Under the pieces are notes generated by a model that had not been told where the DNA came from, did no database searches, and saw nothing but the letters and a program-made list of their open reading frames with translations. A stretch of 64,000 bases of DNA from contig NZ_CP045429.1 of assembly GCF_005886805.2 (NCBI RefSeq), positions 3,256,501-3,320,500 on the forward strand. The letters run 5' to 3'. The DNA is from Pseudoalteromonas rubra (GTDB lineage: Bacteria; Pseudomonadota; Gammaproteobacteria; Enterobacterales; Alteromonadaceae). How positions within the stretch are numbered: position 1 is the stretch's first letter; each line of letters opens with the position of its first letter. This document shows, one piece after another, positions 50,164 through 58,437 of the stretch. The position numbers and the translations under genes are program-made.

Positions 50164-51339
50164 ATGCCTATTCAGCCGCAAGTACAAAATTTTGATATCG
50201 ACGCAACTCTGGTCACCGACTTAGTTGCTCAGTACGGCTCCCCCTTATTAATGCTTGATTGTGCGCAAGTGCGTGAACACTATCAGGCCCTTGCTGATGC
50301 ATTGCCCGGTGTACGTTTACACTATGCATTAAAGCCTTTGCCACACCCGTCGGTGGTGCACACTTTGCTTCAGCTTGGCGCCTGCTTTGATCTGGCAACC
50401 AGTGGCGAAGTCAATTTGGTCCGTGAGCAGGGTGTGCCGCCTGAGTGCACAATCCATACCCACCCGATCAAACGTCGCAGTGACATTGTCGATGCACTGG
50501 ACTACGGTTGTCAGGTGTTCGTAGTTGACAACCTGAACGAACTGGCCAAGTTTCGCGAGTTCACCGAGCAGGCTGAAGTACTGGTCCGGCTGAGCTTTCG
50601 CAACAGCGAAGCCTATGCTGATCTATCGAAAAAGTTCGGTTGTAGCCCGGCCGATGCAATGACGTTCATACGCCAGGCACAACAATGGGGTATTCGGGTG
50701 AAAGGTCTGTCGTTTCATGTCGGCTCACAAACGGCCAATGCAGACAAATATGTCGCGGCTATTGAAGCGTGCAAACAGCTGATGGACGACGTGGTGGCTG
50801 CCGGATTACCGGCGCTAAGCTGCCTGGACATCGGGGGGGGATTTCCGGTCTCTTATGCGAGCAACCAGGTGGATATTCGTGCCTTTTGCGCACCGATCAA
50901 TGCGGCACTGGCCGAGCTGCCAGAGACAGTACAGCGGATTGCCGAGCCAGGGCGCTTTATTGTTGCCGGCGCCATGACCTGTGTTGCCTCGGTCATGGGT
51001 CAGGCACAGCGTGAAGGCCGCACCTGGTATTATCTCGATGATGGAATTTATGGCTCTTTCAGTGGGCTAATGTTTGATATGGCCTGTTACCCGTTACGCA
51101 CCTTAAAAGCCGCAGATGTGGTCTACCCCAGTGTGCTGGCGGGGCCGACCTGTGACAGCATAGATGTGATATGTGATGCCGTTGAACTGCCCAAACTGGA
51201 AGACGGCGATCTGGTGATCACCCGCATGATGGGTGCATACACCAGTGCAACAGCAACCGACTTCAATTTCTTCAAACGTGCCACCACTGTGGTACTCAAT
51301 GAAGTGATCCAACTTCACCAGGCCGAATTCGGCAGCTAA
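50164..51339 (+). CDS. PLP-dependent ornithine/lysine-type decarboxylase (fold III)
   Basis: This 391-residue enzyme is of the alanine-racemase-fold decarboxylase group. The PLP lysine is Lys57 in H-Y-A-L-K-P-L-P-H-P. Other conserved pieces are F-H-V-G-S-Q, D-I-G-G-G-F-P, the phosphate-binding E-P-G-R-F and the catalytic Cys in G-P-T-C-D-S. A late D-F-N-F-F completes the second active site across the dimer. The features fit ornithine (or lysine/ornithine) decarboxylase better than diaminopimelate decarboxylase; substrate is not certain. It would yield putrescine or cadaverine, which are amines a LodA-type oxidase might in principle use, though that link is speculative. Confidence 0.85.
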   Translation: MPIQPQVQNFDIDATLVTDLVAQYGSPLLMLDCAQVREHYQALADALPGVRLHYALKPLPHPSVVHTLLQLGACFDLATSGEVNLVREQGVPPECTIHTHPIKRRSDIVDALDYGCQVFVVDNLNELAKFREFTEQAEVLVRLSFRNSEAYADLSKKFGCSPADAMTFIRQAQQWGIRVKGLSFHVGSQTANADKYVAAIEACKQLMDDVVAAGLPALSCLDIGGGFPVSYASNQVDIRAFCAPINAALAELPETVQRIAEPGRFIVAGAMTCVASVMGQAQREGRTWYYLDDGIYGSFSGLMFDMACYPLRTLKAADVVYPSVLAGPTCDSIDVICDAVELPKLEDGDLVITRMMGAYTSATATDFNFFKRATTVVLNEVIQLHQAEFGS

Positions 51340-51353
51340 ACGCCCACCCTTCT

Positions 51354-51378
51354 GAGGCCCCCTCGGGCCTCTTCGCTT
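51354..51378 (+). terminator. Rho-independent terminator after the decarboxylase
   Basis: GAGGCCC and GGGCCTC pair around a four-base loop, followed by TTCGCTTC, 15 bp after the stop codon. Confidence 0.75.
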
Positions 51379-51382
51379 CATT

Positions 51383-51592
51383 ATACCAATTTCACTTAAT
51401 ACCTTGTCTATTTGAAGGAGCAAATAGGACGCTAACAGTGTTAAAAATTTCTTATTTAGAACAACTAAATAGCAAAATTTTTGCCTCGCCTACATGGACG
51501 TAGGTGCCTCAGCGATAGCAGGACGCGAGAGCGGTGTTATCGACCCTATTTTCTCGCCTCAAAATAGACCACTTAATTAAGCAAATTGGTAT
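51383..51592 (+). mobile_element. MITE-like element, right copy
   Basis: This is the second 210-bp copy of the element at 40411-40620, in direct orientation. Its terminal repeats are better preserved: ATACCAATTTCACTTAAT at the left pairs with ATTAAGCAAATTGGTAT at the right. The inner hairpin arms (TCTATTTGAAG with CTTCAAAATAG-like sequence, here CCTCAAAATAGA) are kept. The segment between the two copies holds the peptide cluster, the secreted protein and the decarboxylase. Confidence 0.85.
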
Positions 51593-51927
51593 TAATTTAC
51601 GCACACACAGCTGCTGCGCAATCAAAACCGTGTTTTATCGGGAGAGTGGGCTGGGCATTTCAGGCAAGTGCAATAATTTACGCAACTGTATTTCATAAAA
51701 AGTAGCGTAACACAGGTACATGTAACTTAATCTAACACCGAAACAGAAAGAATAATCACTTCCATAAACACTAACAAAAAGCATTATATAGACCACATAT
51801 CAGACCAGATAAGTTTTTTTATCCAAATCGTTTGACTTTTGTTCATTTAAACCTAACTTTTAAAACAACTCGACACACTGAGTTAACCAAATAAAAACAA
51901 TTACCTTTATGACAACAGGAAAAACGA
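51593..51927 (+). promoter_or_regulatory. Upstream region of the protease gene with two TTTACGCA sites
   Basis: This 335-bp region has no gene. Two exact TTTACGCA octamers occur at 51596-51603 and 51677-51684. The same octamer forms the operator-like array between the two regulators at 53.5-53.7 kb. The second half is AT-rich and likely holds the promoter. Shared regulation is inference; octamer matches alone can arise by chance. Confidence 0.45.
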
Positions 51928-53067
51928 ATGAAACATTCTTTAATTTGCTTATCGATTGTAAGTGCTCTATCCAGCGCCGCTGCGGCGGCGTCAGAACCCG
52001 ACTACCAGGGTGCAGCCGCTGAGCTGACGATTAACAATACCTGTATCGTCAGATTCGACGACAAGACGGAAAAACTGGATGTTGAGGGCAAGGCCAGAGG
52101 GTTGCTGGCACGTGCAAACGCACAAGCAAAACACATCTATAAGCATGCAATGAAAGGCATGGCAGTTAATATGAGCTGCGATCAGGCACGTACCATGTTT
52201 GCCGCAGAATCGGCCATAATGCGCTTTACGCCAGACGGTGCTGTCTATGCCAGCCCGGCAAAAAAACTTGGTAAACCCGGTGGCGGCACACAAAACCAAA
52301 CCATTCCATGGAGTGTCAGCCGCGTAGGTGGCCCGGTGGATGGCAACGGCTATACAGCCTGGGTTATAGATACCGGTATCGATGTTGATCATGCAGACCT
52401 GAATGTTGACAGCAGCCGGGGTTTCAGCGCATTTAGTAAAGGCAAGAATGCCGGCGTTGATGATGCCAATGGTCATGGCACCCATGTTGCGGGCACCATT
52501 GCTGCGCTGGATAATAGCCAGGATGTGGTTGGTGTCGCGGCCGGGGCCACCGTTATTCCGGTGAAAGTACTCGATTCACGCGGCTCTGGCAGCTGGTCTG
52601 GCGTATTGGCTGGTATTGACCATGTCGCAGCCAATGCATCACCGGGAGATTGTGTCAATATGAGCCTCGGTGGTGGCTTTAACCAGGAGCTGAATGATGC
52701 CGTTGAAAGTGCAGCGCAGCAGTCTGGTGCTTTCTTTGTGATTGCAGCAGGTAATGAAAGCCAACATGCCAGCAACGTCTCACCTGCCAGCGCTTCGCAT
52801 CCGCGCGTATATACCATCTCAGCGACGGATGCCAATGACCGCTTCGCCAGCTTCTCGAATTATGGTAACCCACCTGTTGACTACGCGGCTCCGGGTGTCA
52901 GTATTTTGTCAACACGCAGCGGCGGTGGTACGACAACCATGTCGGGCACATCCATGGCATCACCTGCGGCCTGTGCCGTGATAATGATGAACAATGGTAA
53001 CCCCAGAACTGATGGACGTGCATCCGGTGACCCAGATGGAAATGCCGACAGCATTATTCATTTGTAA
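51928..53067 (+). CDS. Secreted subtilisin-family (S8) serine protease
   Basis: The 379-residue product has a signal peptide (to A-A-A-A-S) and an inhibitor-I9-like propeptide up to about residue 120. The S8 catalytic domain has Asp148 (W-V-I-D-T-G), His183 (N-G-H-G-T-H-V-A-G), oxyanion Asn275 (A-A-G-N-E-S) and nucleophile Ser342 (S-G-T-S-M-A-S-P). It ends about 35 residues after Ser342 in a D-P-D-G-N-A-D tail and has no PPC or other C-terminal domain, unlike many Pseudoalteromonas extracellular proteases. Secretion across the outer membrane would need a separate system. It could be a general nutrient protease; a role in trimming the cluster peptides is only a possibility. Confidence 0.92.
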   Translation: MKHSLICLSIVSALSSAAAAASEPDYQGAAAELTINNTCIVRFDDKTEKLDVEGKARGLLARANAQAKHIYKHAMKGMAVNMSCDQARTMFAAESAIMRFTPDGAVYASPAKKLGKPGGGTQNQTIPWSVSRVGGPVDGNGYTAWVIDTGIDVDHADLNVDSSRGFSAFSKGKNAGVDDANGHGTHVAGTIAALDNSQDVVGVAAGATVIPVKVLDSRGSGSWSGVLAGIDHVAANASPGDCVNMSLGGGFNQELNDAVESAAQQSGAFFVIAAGNESQHASNVSPASASHPRVYTISATDANDRFASFSNYGNPPVDYAAPGVSILSTRSGGGTTTMSGTSMASPAACAVIMMNNGNPRTDGRASGDPDGNADSIIHL

Positions 53068-53156
53068 GTGACTATCAGCAGTTCAGCCTTCGCGCTGAAC
53101 TGCTGCCAAGTCAGACATGTTTAATTAACAAAACAGTCCTGACTGGCCTCACAGGT

Positions 53157-53513
53157 TCAGACCGATATCCCCTGCGCTTGCATCGATCTGACACCAGCAA
53201 TCGCCTGCATAATATCCATAAAATACACATCCTCAAGCAGGGAAATCACATCATTCCATCTGGGGTTAAATTCGTTATTTTCCCAGCGTCTCAGGGTACG
53301 CTCCTCAATACCATAACTCGCGGCAGATTCGGCCTGAGTAAATCCTCTTAATTTACGCGCATACTTTAATAACTGTGCCCCCCGGGGAGCACGCAACAAA
53401 TCAAATGCCTTTGCATTGTCTTGCTGCAATGATGGCACACCTCCTCCCAGAGCGAACGGGCTAATCATAGTGTCTGTTGGGATCTTGCAGTTTGCTGTGC
53501 TGGTCATATCCAC
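53157..53513 (-). CDS. Helix-turn-helix (XRE-like) regulator
   Basis: This small protein (up to 118 residues) has one helix-turn-helix domain at about residues 45-95: Y-A-R-K-L-R-G-F-T-Q-A-E-S-A, then Y-G-I-E-E-R-T-L-R-R-W-E-N. The start is uncertain because several ATGs lie close together; the first 35 residues look unstructured. It is divergent from the LexA/CI-like repressor across a 271-bp gap full of TTTACGCA sites. This is a Cro/CI-like arrangement, though no phage structural genes are near. Confidence 0.75.
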   Translation of the reverse strand: MDMTSTANCKIPTDTMISPFALGGGVPSLQQDNAKAFDLLRAPRGAQLLKYARKLRGFTQAESAASYGIEERTLRRWENNEFNPRWNDVISLLEDVYFMDIMQAIAGVRSMQAQGISV

Positions 53514-53524
53514 TTCCTTACTTT

Positions 53525-53702
53525 TTTACGCAATCTTGTCTTGTTACCCATACATATTGGTGTAATTGGGTCATTATCTACTATCAGCAATGGCTGTTAA
53601 CGCGGACTGAATCCTTAAAATACCGCCAATGCGTAATTTATGAAAGATGATAGTTTAGTTTTTTACGCAGATCAATGCGTAAATTTCAAATTTTTGCGTA
53701 AA
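53525..53702. promoter_or_regulatory. Operator-like TTTACGCA array between divergent regulators
   Basis: The octamer TTTACGCA (or TGCGTAA(A/T) on the other strand) occurs at 53525-53532, 53630-53637, 53662-53669, 53676-53683 and 53695-53702. The third and fourth form a perfect dyad with eight-base arms and a six-base centre (53662-53683), a typical dimer-binding site. The array lies between the two regulator starts and is probably bound by one or both products. Confidence 0.75.
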
Positions 53703-53784
53703 AATTTGAATTGCGTTTTCCCGGTTAAGTTCCTATAATGCCTTACTGCTTAAAAATGGGACACCAGAGGCGTGGTATCAAACA

Positions 53785-54489
53785 ATGGAAAAACAACAAA
53801 ATACGGAAGCTGACAGCTCGGCATTCGCTGAACGCGTTGAATATGCAATAAAACCGCATAGCATTCGTGCCTTTGCGTCAAAAATTGATATTTCTGAAGG
53901 CACCTTAAGACGCATACTCAAAGGTGAAGATCCGAAACTGAGTATTGTTGAGCGCATTGCTCAGGTCGCCAATGTTGACCTGATGTGGCTGATCCAGGGG
54001 GAAACCGCAGCAGATTGCCCCCAATCCCCCATCATCACCCAACCTCTGGTCAAGCTCGATGAATTTAACGAAGCCTTTGTCTTAGTGCCTGGATATCATG
54101 TTTCGGTCAGTACCGGGTATGGTGCCTTTAATGATAATGCCCAGGTTGCGCGCCATCTGGCATTTAGAAAAAAGTGGATTGAGTATAAAAACCTCGATAA
54201 AAGCGAACTGGCTGTTGTGTTTGCCAAAGGTGACTCAATGGAACCGACCATCCACAACAACAACACCATTTTGGTCGATCTGAGCGATAAAAAGCTCAGC
54301 GAAGGCCTGATCTATGTGGTCCGGCTGGGTGAAGAGTTATATGCCAAACGGTTACAACAGTATCTGGATGGCTCAGTCAGACTGATCAGTGATAACAAAG
54401 AATACGTCGAACAGGTTGTCCGTGCAGACGAACTTGAGCAACTGGAAATCATCGGTAAAGTGGTGTGGATTGGTAAAGATTTGGCATAA
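53785..54489 (+). CDS. LexA/CI-like repressor with S24 peptidase domain
   Basis: The 234 residues comprise an N-terminal helix-turn-helix (about 22-72: I-R-A-F-A-S-K-I-D-I-S-E-G-T-L-R-R) and a C-terminal S24 self-cleavage domain. The nucleophile Ser151 (A-K-G-D-S-M-E-P-T) and the general base Lys188 (L-Y-A-K-R-L) are present. Such repressors cleave themselves after RecA activation or act as plain repressors. No Ala-Gly or Cys-Gly cleavage pair is obvious in the linker, so SOS cleavage is uncertain. Confidence 0.88.
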   Translation: MEKQQNTEADSSAFAERVEYAIKPHSIRAFASKIDISEGTLRRILKGEDPKLSIVERIAQVANVDLMWLIQGETAADCPQSPIITQPLVKLDEFNEAFVLVPGYHVSVSTGYGAFNDNAQVARHLAFRKKWIEYKNLDKSELAVVFAKGDSMEPTIHNNNTILVDLSDKKLSEGLIYVVRLGEELYAKRLQQYLDGSVRLISDNKEYVEQVVRADELEQLEIIGKVVWIGKDLA

Positions 54490-54555
54490 CGAAGCTACCA
54501 AAGGTCACTAACGCACCGAATTTCCTTACCTCAAAAAGAATACTGAAATATCAGG

Positions 54556-55215
54556 TCAGTACCAACGGCCCCGTTCTTTTTCGCTTGTGACTATGTCACC
54601 CTGATACAGTTGATTGCGCCCTGCGCCTCCGTTCAGGGTGTCGTAACCCGCACCACCGGCCAGGATATCATTGCCCTCTTTGCCTTCCAGTACATCTTTG
54701 TCACCGCCGCCGTTGAGGGTATCATCGCCAGGCCCACCCACCAGCTTATCACGCCCGGCAAAGCCACTTAATTCATCATTGCCAGCACCACCAAATAGCC
54801 TATCTCCGCTGCGGCCTCCCATGACCTCATCATCACCGTTACCTGCCCAGATATGCTGCGCTATCGTAATAGTACGACCATCGTAATTGTCATCACCGTC
54901 GCCCAGATAAACCTGAACTTGCTCAACCTGGCTGGCATAAATAAACACACAACTGGCCCTGTCTGACGTCGCCCGCATCACTTTAATACGCCGACCGTCT
55001 CGTGTCAGGCGGTATGTTTCGGCCTCAGCAGTGCCAACAATATTCAGTACAACCAGGTATTTTGCTGATTTCGCCGTTCTCAAAGCCATACGTTTGACCT
55101 CAACAACAGCGCCCCCACTGAGGCCGGTACACACACCATCTGATGCAATAGCAATGCGCGTATCAGCAAAACTCAACGCGCTCAGTAACAGTGCAAACAA
55201 ACCATACTTATTCAT
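54556..55215 (-). CDS. Secreted RTX-repeat (hemolysin-type calcium-binding) protein
   Basis: The 219-residue protein has a signal peptide (M-N-K-Y-G-L-F-A-L-L-L, cleaved near S-F-A-D-T). A beta-rich region of about 80 residues follows, then about nine glycine/aspartate nonapeptide repeats of the G-G-x-G-x-D-x-L-x type (for example G-G-A-G-N-D-E-L). These fold into a calcium-binding beta-roll. I chose the ATG at 55215, with GAGAGGGA upstream, rather than a start 102 bases earlier that hides the signal peptide. No catalytic domain is recognised. A Sec signal plus RTX repeats is atypical because most RTX proteins use type I secretion with a C-terminal signal. Confidence 0.83.
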   Translation of the reverse strand: MNKYGLFALLLSALSFADTRIAIASDGVCTGLSGGAVVEVKRMALRTAKSAKYLVVLNIVGTAEAETYRLTRDGRRIKVMRATSDRASCVFIYASQVEQVQVYLGDGDDNYDGRTITIAQHIWAGNGDDEVMGGRSGDRLFGGAGNDELSGFAGRDKLVGGPGDDTLNGGGDKDVLEGKEGNDILAGGAGYDTLNGGAGRNQLYQGDIVTSEKERGRWY

Positions 55216-55836
55216 ATCCCTATCCCTCTCATAGTCCCACTCACTCGGGCTGGTTGACAGCGCAGCAGCGACATCAGCCAAAACTGTTGTTATTTTAACC
55301 ATAGAGTGTGGACACAATGTGCAGATATCACACAGGGTTCAGGTTGTAGACCCGCTGTAAGTCATAGCTATACGATTAATACTTCCAGCCTCAGCAATGG
55401 CACCATACTGATAAGTAAACACTTCTAGCATAGCATCTAGTGGATGAGATGCTGTTCACACAAAGTGCCCAGATACTTGTGGCTATGACAGCGCCCTGAG
55501 AAGCGTTAACTGCGCCTTTCCTCATCACAAAATATTTTAATGCACAACCTTACGATTACTGATGCATGACGGTACACCGGAGCTTATAAAATCAATAACA
55601 CGAGAAAATTTATGGACTTATTTCTAAAGTAGAAAATCAAAATGAGGGACTTTGATTCGCAATCTGGCAAACTGGCCCCACTGAATAAACAGGGTTTTCA
55701 TTTGCTGCAATGGGAAGAACCTCTGCGCATAACCATTCGCAGAAACTTAACCTATAACCATCAACAATGAGTTCAAAGCGTTATCAGAACGCCATCCACA
55801 TGATTCATATCCTTGTATGTGAGCACGGCTAACAAC
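55216..55836. other. Intergenic region, no supported gene
   Basis: About 620 bp lie between the RTX gene and the terminator of the small peptide gene. No open frame with coding character and no RNA gene is apparent. Sequence near 55216-55330 probably contains the RTX promoter. Confidence 0.5.
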
Positions 55837-55838
55837 AA

Positions 55839-55864
55839 AAATGAGCCCTGATTTCAAGGGCTCA
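55839..55864 (-). terminator. Hairpin terminator of the orphan peptide gene
   Basis: GAGCCCT and AGGGCTC pair around a short loop about 30 bp downstream of the minus-strand peptide stop; read on the minus strand, the stem is followed by a T-rich stretch. Confidence 0.65.
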
Positions 55865-55890
55865 GGTGACATTACACAATGCAGCGTGTA

Positions 55891-56052
55891 TTAACACATA
55901 CACTGCCAGAATTGATTGCCCGTTTCAGACTCAGCCGGGCGACAACGGTAAGTATATGGAGCACCACCCGCGATGTTTGGCGTTTGTTGCTGTGCAAGCT
56001 GTTGTGTTTCTGTCAGACGTTTCAATGCAGACTTCTTAATTTGTAGTTTCAT
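55891..56052 (-). CDS. Orphan double-glycine-leader peptide (candidate bacteriocin/RiPP precursor)
   Basis: The 53-residue peptide starts M-K-L-Q-I-K-K-S-A-L-K-R-L and continues through a Gln-rich stretch to T-P-N-I-A-G-G. A 26-residue Cys-containing C-terminal part starts A-P-Y-T-Y-R-C and ends F-W-Q-C-M-C (three Cys). The leader pattern K-x-x-x-K-x-L followed by I-x-G-G is that of peptides exported by C39-type transporters or modified as RiPPs. I chose the ATG at 56052, seven bases after AAGGA; an ATG two codons earlier is too close to that site. No modification enzyme or transporter is adjacent. Confidence 0.7.
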   Translation of the reverse strand: MKLQIKKSALKRLTETQQLAQQQTPNIAGGAPYTYRCRPAESETGNQFWQCMC

Positions 56053-56150
56053 ATTCATTTCCTTGAGTTGAATTTTTTATGATCATTAATGTGATGATCA
56101 TAAATAAACTGACACCCGGCGGACAAAAAATCAACGAATTTATTACTTTT

Positions 56151-56618
56151 TCATGAATCATCTGTCATCCACTCAGCCATTCTGGCGATAACCTCCTCTT
56201 CACTCAAATCTTCCTGATGCGTCCCTATGGTCCAAACGTGGCCGAATGGATCCTGTAATGTACCCGCTCGGTCACCATAAAACTGATCGACCACAGGGCG
56301 AAGCTCTGTGGCACCAGCGGCAATCGCCTGGGCAAAGGTACTGTCAACGTCAGGCACATAAAACATCAAGCTCACGGGCGTACCACCGAGCTGCTTCGGG
56401 CTCTTGAAATGGGCATCCGGGCACATATCAGACAGCATCAGATGGGAGTCACCGATTTTAAGCTCAGCATGCGCCACACCACCGCCCGGCATAGGCAATT
56501 GCATTATCAGCTCAGCGGCGAAGGCTTTTCGGTAAAAGTCTATCGCCTGAGCCGCATTCTCGGTTATCAAATAGGGCGTCAGGGCATGATAACCATCCGG
56601 TATCGCTGAAACTGTCAT
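56151..56618 (-). CDS. VOC-superfamily (PhnB-like glyoxalase fold) protein
   Basis: The 155 residues comprise a single vicinal-oxygen-chelate domain: Y-L-I-T-E-N-A-A-Q-A-I-D-F-Y, G-D-S-H-L-M-L-S-D, then Y-G-D-R-A-G-T-L-Q-D-P-F-G-H-V-W-T-I. The last segment with Q-D-P-F-G-H-V-W is the hallmark of PhnB-like proteins. The ATG at 56618 follows GAGGAA; an upstream in-frame start is less likely. Substrate unknown. Confidence 0.85.
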   Translation of the reverse strand: MTVSAIPDGYHALTPYLITENAAQAIDFYRKAFAAELIMQLPMPGGGVAHAELKIGDSHLMLSDMCPDAHFKSPKQLGGTPVSLMFYVPDVDSTFAQAIAAGATELRPVVDQFYGDRAGTLQDPFGHVWTIGTHQEDLSEEEVIARMAEWMTDDS

Positions 56619-56853
56619 GGTGATTTCCTCACAGGTTACGGGCAGTATCACACTTTGTCTGTTTGTCGTTACCTATCGCCGATAATCGCGATACTGCTCG
56701 TCAGGCAAACGGTACATTTAAAGCTAGCCTAGTTCAGTGAAATGTCGAATTGTGACAGCGTTGAGAGAATTCGCTTTACAGTGTGTTCATCGCTTTTTCA
56801 GCACGACAAAAAGCGCTAAACTAAGCGCTTTTGACGCCTTATACAGTGAGAGC

Positions 56854-57612
56854 ATGATGCAACGTAAAAAGCTGGTAAACCACCTCAATGAATATCTTAA
56901 GCCGTTCCAGATCAAAGACTACTGCCCGAATGGCTTGCAGGTCGAAGGCAAGCCTGAGATCCGAAAGGTCATCACCGGCGTTACAGCCAGCCAGGCCCTC
57001 ATCGATGCAGCCATTGAAAAACAAGCAGATGCCATACTGGTTCATCACGGCTACTTCTGGAAAGGCGAAGACCAAACCGTAACTGGTATGAAAAAACGCC
57101 GACTCCAGGCCCTGCTCGCACATGATATTAACCTGCTGGCCTATCATCTGCCGCTGGATGTGCACCCAGAAGTGGGCAATAACGCGCAGCTGGGTAAGTT
57201 GCTTGAGCTGACATTAGAACGTCCACTGGAGCCCTGGAACAGCAACAGTGTTGCGGTAAAAGGCAAACTCAGTGAACCCATGTCTGCAACCGACTTTGCT
57301 GCTTTAATTGAGCAAAAACTGGGACGCAAGCCGCTTGTAAATCAGGCAGGCGATCACCTGATAAAAACCATTGCCTGGTGCACAGGTGGTGGACAGAGCT
57401 TTATCGACCTGGCTGCCAGTCAGGGGGTCGATGCCTACCTGACCGGCGAGGCGTCAGAACAAACCATTCACTCATCCAATGAGCAGCAGATCCACTTCTT
57501 CGCAGCCGGACACCATGCAACGGAGCGTTACGGTGCCAAAGCACTGGGCGAGTATCTGGCCGCCCAGTTTAACCTGGACGTTGAGTTTGTTGATATCGAT
57601 AACCCAGTGTGA
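56854..57612 (+). CDS. ybgI: Nif3-like dinuclear metal protein YbgI
   Basis: The 252 residues are closely similar to E. coli YbgI: D-Y-C-P-N-G-L-Q-V-E-G, G-V-T-A-S-Q-A-L-I-D-A, V-H-H-G-Y-F-W-K-G, W-C-T-G-G-G-Q-S-F-I-D and A-G-H-H-A-T-E-R-Y-G. The paired His in V-H-H-G and A-G-H-H and the Glu bind two metals. YbgI-type Nif3 proteins have been tied to GTP cyclohydrolase-like folds and DNA-damage phenotypes, but activity is unresolved. I chose the first of two tandem ATGs; a longer reading adds 39 unrelated residues. cmoM follows by 3 bp. Confidence 0.93.
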   Translation: MMQRKKLVNHLNEYLKPFQIKDYCPNGLQVEGKPEIRKVITGVTASQALIDAAIEKQADAILVHHGYFWKGEDQTVTGMKKRRLQALLAHDINLLAYHLPLDVHPEVGNNAQLGKLLELTLERPLEPWNSNSVAVKGKLSEPMSATDFAALIEQKLGRKPLVNQAGDHLIKTIAWCTGGGQSFIDLAASQGVDAYLTGEASEQTIHSSNEQQIHFFAAGHHATERYGAKALGEYLAAQFNLDVEFVDIDNPV

Positions 57613-57615
57613 TCT

Positions 57616-58437
57616 ATGGCTAAGCACAAACAACGGACCCTCAACCGAAATGAGGACCGCAATTTCGGCGAGCTCACTGGCAAATTTAAAAACAACATTT
57701 ACGGCACCACAAAGGGTAAGCTGAGAGAGGCTGTGTTGCAGCGCGATCTCACTCAGCACGTGCCCTGGCTCGGAGTTGACCTGGATAAAACTGTACTTGA
57801 TGTAGGTGGTGGCCAAGGTCAGCTAGCACTGTATCTGGCCCAGCTCGGGCACGCTGTAACACTCATCGATATCTCTGAAGAGATGCTGGCACAGGCACAA
57901 CGTCAGGCCGACACAGCGGGCGTGAGCGAGCGGATAACCCTGATCCATGCACCGCTTCAGGCACTCCCGGATCTGGCACTCGGCCAGTTTGATCTCGTGA
58001 TGTGTCATGCCGTGTTGGAGTGGTTGAGTGAGCAACAGCAAGCTTTATCACTGTTGACACAGCGACTGACGCCACGTGGGTTTTTATCACTGATGTACTA
58101 CAATCGTGCCGCTCAGCGCATGGCCAATATGGTCTATGGTAATTTTGATTACGTGCGCAATGGACTCAAGGTAAAGCAAAAGGTCGGATTGAGCCCGAAT
58201 CGTCCACTTGAACCGTCTGACGTCGAGCATTGGCTGAGCCAGCTACCGCTGCAAAAACAAGTGCAATCAGGGGTACGGTGTTTTCATGATTACTTGCGCG
58301 ATACAAGTAAAGCCAGTGATGAATTTGATGCATTACTGGAGTTGGAGCTGAAGTACAACCAGCAGGAGCCTTATGCCTCACTCGGCAGATATACGCACCT
58401 GGTGCTAAAGCACCTCAGCACCCCATCAGATGCATAA
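57616..58437 (+). CDS. cmoM: tRNA 5-carboxymethoxyuridine methyltransferase CmoM
   Basis: CmoM methylates cmo5U34 to mcmo5U34 in certain tRNAs. The 273 residues include D-R-N-F-G-E-L-T-G-K-F, N-I-Y-G-T-T-K-G-K-L-R, the SAM motif V-L-D-V-G-G-G-Q-G-Q, C-H-A-V-L-E-W-L, Y-G-N-F-D-Y-V and V-R-C-F-H-D-Y-L-R, matching E. coli CmoM/SmtA throughout. An N-terminal basic extension of about 13 residues is additional. Confidence 0.94.
   Translation: MAKHKQRTLNRNEDRNFGELTGKFKNNIYGTTKGKLREAVLQRDLTQHVPWLGVDLDKTVLDVGGGQGQLALYLAQLGHAVTLIDISEEMLAQAQRQADTAGVSERITLIHAPLQALPDLALGQFDLVMCHAVLEWLSEQQQALSLLTQRLTPRGFLSLMYYNRAAQRMANMVYGNFDYVRNGLKVKQKVGLSPNRPLEPSDVEHWLSQLPLQKQVQSGVRCFHDYLRDTSKASDEFDALLELELKYNQQEPYASLGRYTHLVLKHLSTPSDA

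Noticed and set aside
50164..51339. lysA (diaminopimelate decarboxylase) as the identity of the PLP decarboxylase
   Set aside because: Motifs G-P-T-C-D-S and the D-F-N-F-F ending fit ornithine/lysine decarboxylases better, and no dapF or related gene is adjacent; substrate left open.
53157..54489. Prophage remnant, suggested by the divergent Cro/CI-like regulators
   Set aside because: No integrase, structural, lysis or attachment sequences are visible nearby; the pair looks domesticated or stand-alone.
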